Shown: piece after piece, positions 8,817-12,601 of the stretch
How the letters are laid out: each line of letters begins with the position of its first letter
Numbering within the stretch: position 1 is the first letter of the stretch
NCBI GenBank assembly: GCA_015493625.1
Contig: WGCT01000566.1
Location: forward strand, 1-12,601
Direction: 5' to 3'
DNA length: 12,601 nt
Source: Draconibacterium sp.
GTDB taxonomy: Bacteria > Bacteroidota > Bacteroidia > Bacteroidales > Prolixibacteraceae
Made by a program: the position numbers and the translations under genes
Notes under the pieces: model-generated
Seen by the model: only the letters and a program-made list of their open reading frames with translations
Told to the model about the DNA's origin: nothing
Databases searched by the model: none

Positions 8817-10006
8817 TGTTCGAGAATTATACAAGAGTAGTTTTAAAATCGGGGAAAGATCAATCGTTAAAACGATTTCATCCCTGGGTTTTTTCGGGTG
8901 CCATAAAAAAAATGTATGGTGCGGTTAACGAAGGCGATTTGGTTACTGTCTATTCAAATAAAGATGAATTTTTGGGAATTGGTCACTATCAAATTGGGTC
9001 AATTGCAATCAGAATTGTTTCGTTTAAAGAGGTAACTCCTGACTACAATTTTTGGAAAAGCAAGATTGAAAGTGCATGGAATTTACGTAAAAAATTAGGT
9101 TATACCGAAAACAAAGAGACCAACGTTTTTCGTTTGGTTCATGCTGAAGGTGACGGAATGCCGGGACTAATTATTGATTATTACAACGGCACGGCAGTAA
9201 TGCAAATGCACTCAATAGGTATGTATCTTATTCGCGAAGAGTTGGTAAAAGCACTGCAAGAGGTGATGGGCGAAAAACTAAAAGCAGTGTATAATAAAAG
9301 TTCAAAAACAGTTCCGTTTAAATCGGATATTAAGGCGGAAGATGAATATCTGTTTGGCAACAGCAGTTCGAATGAGGTTTTAGAATACGGACTAAAGTTT
9401 AAAGTTGACTGGGAAAGAGGGCAGAAGACCGGCTTTTTTATCGACCAGCGCGAAAATCGTTTGTTGGTTCAAAAATACTCGGAAAACCGCGATGTGCTGA
9501 ACATGTTTTGTTATACAGGCGGCTTTTCGTTTTATGCTATGAAAGGAGGAGCAAACCGGGTTCATTCTGTTGATGCTTCGGCAAAAGCAATCGATTTAAC
9601 CAACGAAAATGTAGAATTAAATTTTCCGGAAGATAACCGTCACGAAGCAATGGTGGCCGATGGGTTCGAGTACCTGAAAGACATTCAGGAAAAATACGAT
9701 TTAATAATTCTCGATCCGCCTGCATTTGCAAAACATCGAAATACTTTGCCGCAGGCATTAAAAGGATATAAGCGAATAAATACCCGTGCGTTCGAGCAAA
9801 TTAGAAAAGGTGGAATACTTTTTACCTTTTCATGCTCGCAAGTGGTGTCGAAAGAGAAATTCAGAGAAGCTGTTTTTTCGGCAGCTGCAATTTCAGGTAG
9901 AAATGTGCGTATTTTACATCAGTTAAATCAACCCACCGATCATCCTGTAAATATTTATCACCCCGAAAGCGAATATTTAAAAGGATTGGTTTTGTTTGTG
10001 GAGTAG
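8816..10006 (+). CDS. rlmI: 23S rRNA (cytosine-C5)-methyltransferase, RlmI family
   Basis: This 396-residue protein has the length and layout of RlmI (YccW), which makes m5C1962 in 23S rRNA using S-adenosylmethionine. An N-terminal PUA RNA-binding domain covers about residues 1-80, with HPWVFSGAI at 22-30. The Rossmann-fold methyltransferase follows: GQKTGFFIDQR at 202-212, the SAM-binding loop VLNMFCYTGGFS at 227-238, an acidic VDAS after the second strand, the catalytic-core motif DPPAFAK from Asp300, and FSCSQ around Cys340. The start overlaps the exonuclease stop (TGATG at 8814-8818), typical of translational coupling. Family assignment is secure; the exact C1962 target is inferred from E. 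coli RlmI. Confidence 0.93.
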   Translation: MFENYTRVVLKSGKDQSLKRFHPWVFSGAIKKMYGAVNEGDLVTVYSNKDEFLGIGHYQIGSIAIRIVSFKEVTPDYNFWKSKIESAWNLRKKLGYTENKETNVFRLVHAEGDGMPGLIIDYYNGTAVMQMHSIGMYLIREELVKALQEVMGEKLKAVYNKSSKTVPFKSDIKAEDEYLFGNSSSNEVLEYGLKFKVDWERGQKTGFFIDQRENRLLVQKYSENRDVLNMFCYTGGFSFYAMKGGANRVHSVDASAKAIDLTNENVELNFPEDNRHEAMVADGFEYLKDIQEKYDLIILDPPAFAKHRNTLPQALKGYKRINTRAFEQIRKGGILFTFSCSQVVSKEKFREAVFSAAAISGRNVRILHQLNQPTDHPVNIYHPESEYLKGLVLFVE

Positions 10007-10009
10007 GTG

Positions 10010-10029
10010 AGAAGTTAACAAAAACTTCT
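10010..10029 (+). other. small hairpin between rlmI and cysH
   Basis: AGAAGTT (10010-10016) and AACTTCT (10023-10029) form a perfect 7-bp stem with a 6-nt loop, starting 4 bp after the rlmI stop. No T tract follows, so it is not a standard intrinsic terminator. It may stabilise the rlmI message end or partly attenuate read-through into cysH. Confidence 0.35.
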
Positions 10030-10063
10030 AGCCGCATTGCGATAAAAATAGAAAACGATAATT

Positions 10064-10774
10064 ATGATTGACCAAAAAACAGTAGAAAAATACAACGCCC
10101 GTTTGGCAGAAAAATCAATTGTTGAAAAGTTAAATTTTCTTGTAGAGAATCATTCTAAGAAAGTTGTGTTTACAACCAGTTTTGGTTACGAAGACCAGGT
10201 AATTACCAATATTATTTTCAACAATAACCTCGACATAAAAGTTATAACTCTCGATACGGGACGACTTTTCCCCGAAACCTATAAAGTATATTTAAGCACA
10301 CTCGAAAAATATAAAAAAACCATAAAAGCCTATTTTCCACCTACCGACAAAGTAGAGGAGTTGCTCAATAAAAAAGGGCCGTTTAGTTTTTACGAATCGT
10401 TGGAAAACCGCAAAGAGTGTTGTTTTATTCGTAAGGTAATTCCACTGAAACGAGCGTTGGCTGACAACGAAATCTGGATTACCGGATTGCGGGCTTCGCA
10501 GAGCGATAACCGTAGTGGAATGGACTTTTTTGAGTGGGATGGAGGAAACAATATTGTTAAATTCAATCCATTAAAAGAGTGGACTTTAGAGCAAACAAAA
10601 GCGTATGTAAAAGAGAATAACGTTCCGTACAATGTATTGCACGACCGGGGTTTTGTGAGTATTGGCTGCCAGCCATGTACCCGCGCCATTAAACCCGGCG
10701 AAAATTTCCGTGCCGGCCGTTGGTGGTGGGAGCAGGGCTCGGGTAAAGAGTGTGGATTACACGAAGTGAAATAA
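10064..10774 (+). CDS. cysH: assimilatory adenylyl-sulfate (APS) reductase, CysH type with [4Fe-4S] cysteines
   Basis: This 236-residue cytoplasmic enzyme of the PAPS/APS reductase family reduces activated sulfate to sulfite. The N-terminal ATP-pyrophosphatase-like fold shows TTSFGYEDQ (37-45) in place of a P-loop and DTGRLFPETY (64-73). Cys119-Cys120 and CxxC at 202-205 are the four ligands of the [4Fe-4S] cluster that marks APS-using enzymes; PAPS-only CysH proteins lack it. The catalytic cysteine is Cys230 in KECGLH near the C-terminus, the usual place for the mobile tail that forms the thiosulfonate and is resolved by thioredoxin. It follows rlmI by 57 bp without its own TAnnTTTG box. No cysD, cysN or sulfite reductase gene lies beside it here. 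Confidence 0.94.
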   Translation: MIDQKTVEKYNARLAEKSIVEKLNFLVENHSKKVVFTTSFGYEDQVITNIIFNNNLDIKVITLDTGRLFPETYKVYLSTLEKYKKTIKAYFPPTDKVEELLNKKGPFSFYESLENRKECCFIRKVIPLKRALADNEIWITGLRASQSDNRSGMDFFEWDGGNNIVKFNPLKEWTLEQTKAYVKENNVPYNVLHDRGFVSIGCQPCTRAIKPGENFRAGRWWWEQGSGKECGLHEVK

Positions 10775-10981
10775 ACTCAAAGAGTAAATTAGACGAAGTT
10801 TTTTTTACACGATGAATGAAATTTGCTTCAGAAAATTGATGCCAGGTTTGTTTTGCCATAGCAATTAAAATTATTACAATCGTAGAAATTCTATCTTTCT
10901 TAAAATCTTGTTATTTAAAGTATTGATTATTAATAGCCCCATCCTTTACATACTGTGTAAAAACAGTCTTTTTATCATTTA

Positions 10982-11001
10982 CCGTCCCATTTATGGGACG
11001 G
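10982..11001. repeat. REP-like palindrome 1 (8-bp stem, TTTA loop)
   Basis: CCGTCCCATTTATGGGACGG is a perfect inverted repeat: an 8-bp stem CCGTCCCA/TGGGACGG around the tetraloop TTTA. It shares this exact 8+4+8 layout with the two other 20-mers in the spacer although the stem bases differ. Confidence 0.8.
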
Positions 11002-11023
11002 ATTTTGGAATGAGATGAACTGT

Positions 11024-11065
11024 TGGACTTTAGTACAACTATCTTATATTCAGGACTAAAGTCCA
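11024..11065. repeat. long-arm inverted repeat (11-bp arms, 20-nt loop)
   Basis: TGGACTTTAGT at 11024-11034 is the exact reverse complement of ACTAAAGTCCA at 11055-11065. The right arm with its flank, GGACTAAAGTCC, is itself a small palindrome; the left arm has GTAC where GTCC would complete it. The unit may therefore be two decayed copies of a short palindrome in tandem. Confidence 0.72.
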
Positions 11066-11087
11066 GCTCCATCTCTCTATTCAATAA

Positions 11088-11107
11088 CCGTTGGATAAAT
11101 CCATCGG
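11088..11107. repeat. REP-like palindrome 2 (one mismatch, TAAA loop)
   Basis: CCGTTGGATAAATCCATCGG has an 8-bp stem with a single T-T mismatch around loop TAAA, the complement-orientation form of the TTTA loop in its neighbours. The length is again 20 nt. Confidence 0.65.
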
Positions 11108-11143
11108 CAAAGGATAATTTTATAACACAGTTTCTATAAAAAA

Positions 11144-11200
11144 ACGAATATCGAATAACGAATTCTGAATGATGAATTTCGATCTTAGAATCTGTGAATC
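11144..11200. repeat. degenerate heptamer tandem repeat with GAAT core
   Basis: GAAT occurs at 11146, 11153, 11160, 11167, 11174 and 11188, exactly 7 bases apart except for one degenerate unit (GATC at 11181). A further GAAT at 11196 is off register by one. Units read ACGAATA, TCGAATA, ACGAATT, CTGAATG, ATGAATT. The array is non-coding. Confidence 0.65.
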
Positions 11201-11223
11201 TATGGCCTGCAAGATATTGGTAG

Positions 11224-11243
11224 CCCCGGGATTTATCCCGGGG
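11224..11243. repeat. REP-like palindrome 3 (8-bp GC-rich stem, TTTA loop)
   Basis: CCCCGGGATTTATCCCGGGG is a perfect 8-bp inverted repeat (CCCCGGGA/TCCCGGGG) around TTTA. It stands out by its GC content in an AT-rich spacer and has the same 8+4+8 form as the palindrome at 10982. No T tract follows on either strand, so it is not a simple terminator. Confidence 0.8.
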
Positions 11244-11348
11244 ATTGTGAATGCGCGAAGCAAAAAGAAACAGGACGAAACAGGTTGATAACCAGCAATT
11301 TAATTTTTAGTTGAACTGCTGAGTAGTAACAAAATCTTAAATCGTTAA

Positions 11349-11366
11349 CCATCATTCGCCATTCAC
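11349..11366. repeat. inverted copy of the GAAT heptamer repeat
   Basis: On the + strand ATTC occurs at 11354 and 11361, 7 bases apart. The reverse complement reads GTGAATGGCGAATGATGG, matching the nnGAATn units of the array at 11144-11200 in the opposite orientation. Confidence 0.45.
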
Positions 11367-11409
11367 TTTTTTTATTTTAATTGCCCCATCAACCCAAAAG
11401 TTGAATTGG

Positions 11410-11835
11410 TCACTTTTCAGACTCCGGGGGTGGTTTCCTCAACTGTTTTTTTAATGCCATTCGTTTTTTGCTTTCCAGTCGTTTTAGTTTCGAACCGGAA
11501 GTGGGAGAGGTTTTAATGCGTTTTTTTACAGGCGTTAGAACCTCTTCGAGCAGTTTAAAAAAACGCGAAATAACTTGTGCCCGGTTGCGCCATTGCGAAC
11601 GTTCGGTTTGAGCAACCAAAACAAGCTCGCCACTTGAGTTGATACGATTTTTAAGTTTTATCTTAATTCTGCTTTTTTCCTGCAACGAAAGATTTACCGA
11701 TTTATCGACAGGAAAACGCAACTCGACCCGTGTGTTTACTTTGTTAACATTTTGTCCGCCGGGGCCGCTGCTCTTGCCGGCCGAAAAAATAAGTTCTTTC
11801 TCGAGATTCGTTTTACGTTCAAAACTAAAAACCAT
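11410..11835 (-). CDS. arfB: alternative ribosome-rescue factor ArfB (GGQ peptidyl-tRNA hydrolase)
   Basis: This 141-residue protein hydrolyses peptidyl-tRNA on ribosomes stalled without a stop codon. The GGQ catalytic loop is at 26-28 within SSGPGGQNVNKVNTRVELRF, the class I release-factor signature. No codon-recognition domain is present, and the length fits ArfB (YaeJ, about 140 residues). The C-terminal tail, from about residue 103, is strongly basic (KKRIKTSPTSGSKLKRLESKKR) and in ArfB enters the empty mRNA channel. Start ATG 11833-11835 is fixed by a strong Shine-Dalgarno sequence, AGGAGGG, 5 nt upstream. It lies 27 bp downstream of the Crp/Fnr gene on the same strand, so they are probably cotranscribed. 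No clear terminator follows. Confidence 0.93.
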   Translation of the reverse strand: MVFSFERKTNLEKELIFSAGKSSGPGGQNVNKVNTRVELRFPVDKSVNLSLQEKSRIKIKLKNRINSSGELVLVAQTERSQWRNRAQVISRFFKLLEEVLTPVKKRIKTSPTSGSKLKRLESKKRMALKKQLRKPPPESEK

Positions 11836-11840
11836 TTCAA

Positions 11841-11847
11841 CCCTCCT
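11841..11847 (-). promoter_or_regulatory. strong Shine-Dalgarno sequence of arfB
   Basis: On the minus strand AGGAGGG lies 5 nt before the arfB ATG, an almost perfect anti-16S match at optimal distance. The other starts in this window have A-rich leaders without such a motif, as is usual in Bacteroidota. Confidence 0.75.
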
Positions 11848-11862
11848 GTTTTAATGGCCAAT

Positions 11863-12546
11863 TTAGCCGTTTTTACTAATTGACTGTAGTTTCCCCGAAT
11901 CGATTATTTTTATCGCTTTGCCTTTCAATTTTATGACGTTCTCTTTTTCCAGCTCTTTTAAGAATTTAATGGCACTCTCGGTCGATATCGATGCAAAGTC
12001 GGCAATATCTTGCCGTGTTAGAAAACTAAATATATCCTCTTTTAAAAAATCGTCTTGCGAAAGGTAGAGCAGTCCCGAAGCCAGTTTCCCACGCATCTGT
12101 TTGTACGAGGTATTTTTTATTATTTCAAAAAGATGACTCTCGTTTTTATAATTTTTCGAGGTTATTTCCAGCGCAAACTCAGGATTATCGATTAAAACCT
12201 GTTTCAGGCTCTCCTTTTCAATCATACATATAACCGAATCTTTAATTGCCTGAGTTGAATAGGTATGAATATTTTCGCCAAAAATTGAGGAGAAAGCAAG
12301 AAAATCGCCGGGTTTTGCAACGCTAATATTTATCTGCTTATCGTAACCGGTTTGCAAATACACTTTAATGAGCCCATTTACTACAAATATTACGTACGGA
12401 GCAAAAGCACCCTGCTTAAAAATGTTTTCGCCTTTTAAATAAGTAATCTGCGTTTTATGGTTGCTGAGGATGGTAAAATCGTCGATAGAGAAAAAACTAT
12501 GTTTTTTAGTATCTGCTAAATCGCCACTATTTTCTGAATCTCTCAT
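11863..12546 (-). CDS. Crp/Fnr-family transcriptional regulator
   Basis: The product is 227 residues from ATG 12544-12546. The N-terminal part is a cyclic-nucleotide-binding-type beta barrel: YLKGENIFKQGAFAPYVIFV near 36-55, then VNGLIKVYL and KPGDFLAFSSIFGE. A long dimerisation helix follows (SKNYKNESHLFEIIKN), then the winged helix-turn-helix LTRQDIADFASISTESAIKFLKELEKENVI near 175-205. The usual cAMP-phosphate Arg-Ser pair is absent, so the ligand is unknown. There is no N-terminal Cys cluster of the FNR iron-sulfur type in the visible sequence. The frame stays open to the window edge through a GTG at 12577-12579, but a TAnnTTTG promoter element overlaps that codon, so the ATG is preferred. 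The gene heads a probable operon with arfB. Confidence 0.87.
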   Translation of the reverse strand: MRDSENSGDLADTKKHSFFSIDDFTILSNHKTQITYLKGENIFKQGAFAPYVIFVVNGLIKVYLQTGYDKQINISVAKPGDFLAFSSIFGENIHTYSTQAIKDSVICMIEKESLKQVLIDNPEFALEITSKNYKNESHLFEIIKNTSYKQMRGKLASGLLYLSQDDFLKEDIFSFLTRQDIADFASISTESAIKFLKELEKENVIKLKGKAIKIIDSGKLQSISKNG

Positions 12547-12578
12547 ACTGTAATTACCATCGTTTTTTTTACGAGTCA

Positions 12579-12586
12579 CAAATTTA
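12579..12586 (-). promoter_or_regulatory. -7 promoter element upstream of the Crp/Fnr gene
   Basis: On the minus strand TAAATTTG matches TAnnTTTG and ends 32 bp before ATG 12546, implying a leader of about 25-28 nt. The -33 element would lie beyond the right edge, so this is half a promoter call. Confidence 0.45.
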
Positions 12587-12601
12587 TTAAATCCTTTGTG
12601 A

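Larger units (their letters stand above)
10775..11409. other. 635-bp gene-free spacer rich in palindromes and short repeats
   Basis: No convincing reading frame is present on either strand. The left part (10775-10980) is plain AT-rich sequence with a weak hairpin plus T-run at 10952-10973. The middle (10982-11243) holds four palindromes, listed separately. Positions 11144-11200 carry a 7-nt-period GAAT repeat that returns in inverse orientation at 11349-11366. The spacer lies at the junction between + strand genes and a convergent - strand pair, so it contains the ends of both transcripts, yet no textbook terminator is evident. Confidence 0.8.

Noticed and set aside
10952..10973. Weak hairpin ACTGT/ACAGT followed by a T-run as a terminator for cysH.
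   Set aside because: The stem is only 5 bp, AT-rich, and about 180 bp beyond the cysH stop; too weak to call.
10982..11243. The palindrome cluster as a CRISPR array.
   Set aside because: Stem sequences differ between units, spacing is irregular, and no cas gene is present.
11389..11408. Hairpin TCAAC/GTTGA just after the arfB stop as a minus-strand terminator.
   Set aside because: The 5-bp stem is followed on the minus strand by an A-rich stretch, not a T tract.
12546..12601. A longer Crp/Fnr protein starting at GTG 12579 or beyond the window edge.
   Set aside because: The frame is open, but a TAnnTTTG element overlaps the GTG and the ATG at 12546 gives a normal family length. The longer form cannot be fully excluded.

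Overview
The window looks like chromosomal DNA from a Bacteroidota (Bacteroidetes) bacterium, probably a marine or anaerobic polysaccharide degrader of the Marinilabiliales/Prolixibacteraceae type. The evidence is low-GC DNA, A-rich leaders that mostly lack Shine-Dalgarno sequences, promoter -7 elements of the Bacteroidota form TAnnTTTG, a DUF5063 protein, and large secreted proteins in a tight operon. The lineage below phylum level is inference.

Bases 1-7315 hold the end of a same-strand operon. It contains the last 39 codons of a probable right-handed beta-helix protein, then two tandem paralogues of about 885 residues, then a 606-residue protein. The three complete proteins have signal peptides. 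I do not recognise a named family for them. Each carries a segment resembling the galactose-mutarotase-like beta-sandwich found in many carbohydrate-active enzymes, so a role in polysaccharide or glycoside processing outside the cytoplasm is the best guess. No SusC/SusD pair, sulfatase or classic glycosidase is visible here.

Bases 7340-7515 form a compact tRNA unit: a Bacteroidota promoter, tRNA-Pro(CGG) without an encoded CCA, and a strong intrinsic terminator.

Bases 7590-10774 hold housekeeping genes: a DUF5063 protein, a WRN-like DEDDy 3'-5' exonuclease, an RlmI-type 23S rRNA cytosine methyltransferase, and a [4Fe-4S] CysH-type APS reductase. The first three are tightly packed (3 bp gap, then a 1 bp overlap), suggesting translational coupling. 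cysH follows after 57 bp and has no sulfate-activation genes beside it.

Bases 10775-11409 are a 635-bp gene-free spacer. It contains a cluster of palindromes (three 20-mers of the same 8+4+8 design and one long-arm hairpin) and a 7-nt-period GAAT repeat that reappears inverted near the right end. This is the most repeat-rich part of the window.

Bases 11410-12586 on the minus strand carry a Crp/Fnr-family regulator followed by arfB, a GGQ-type ribosome-rescue peptidyl-tRNA hydrolase. arfB has an unusually strong Shine-Dalgarno sequence for this phylum. A -7 promoter element just upstream supports an ATG start for the regulator.
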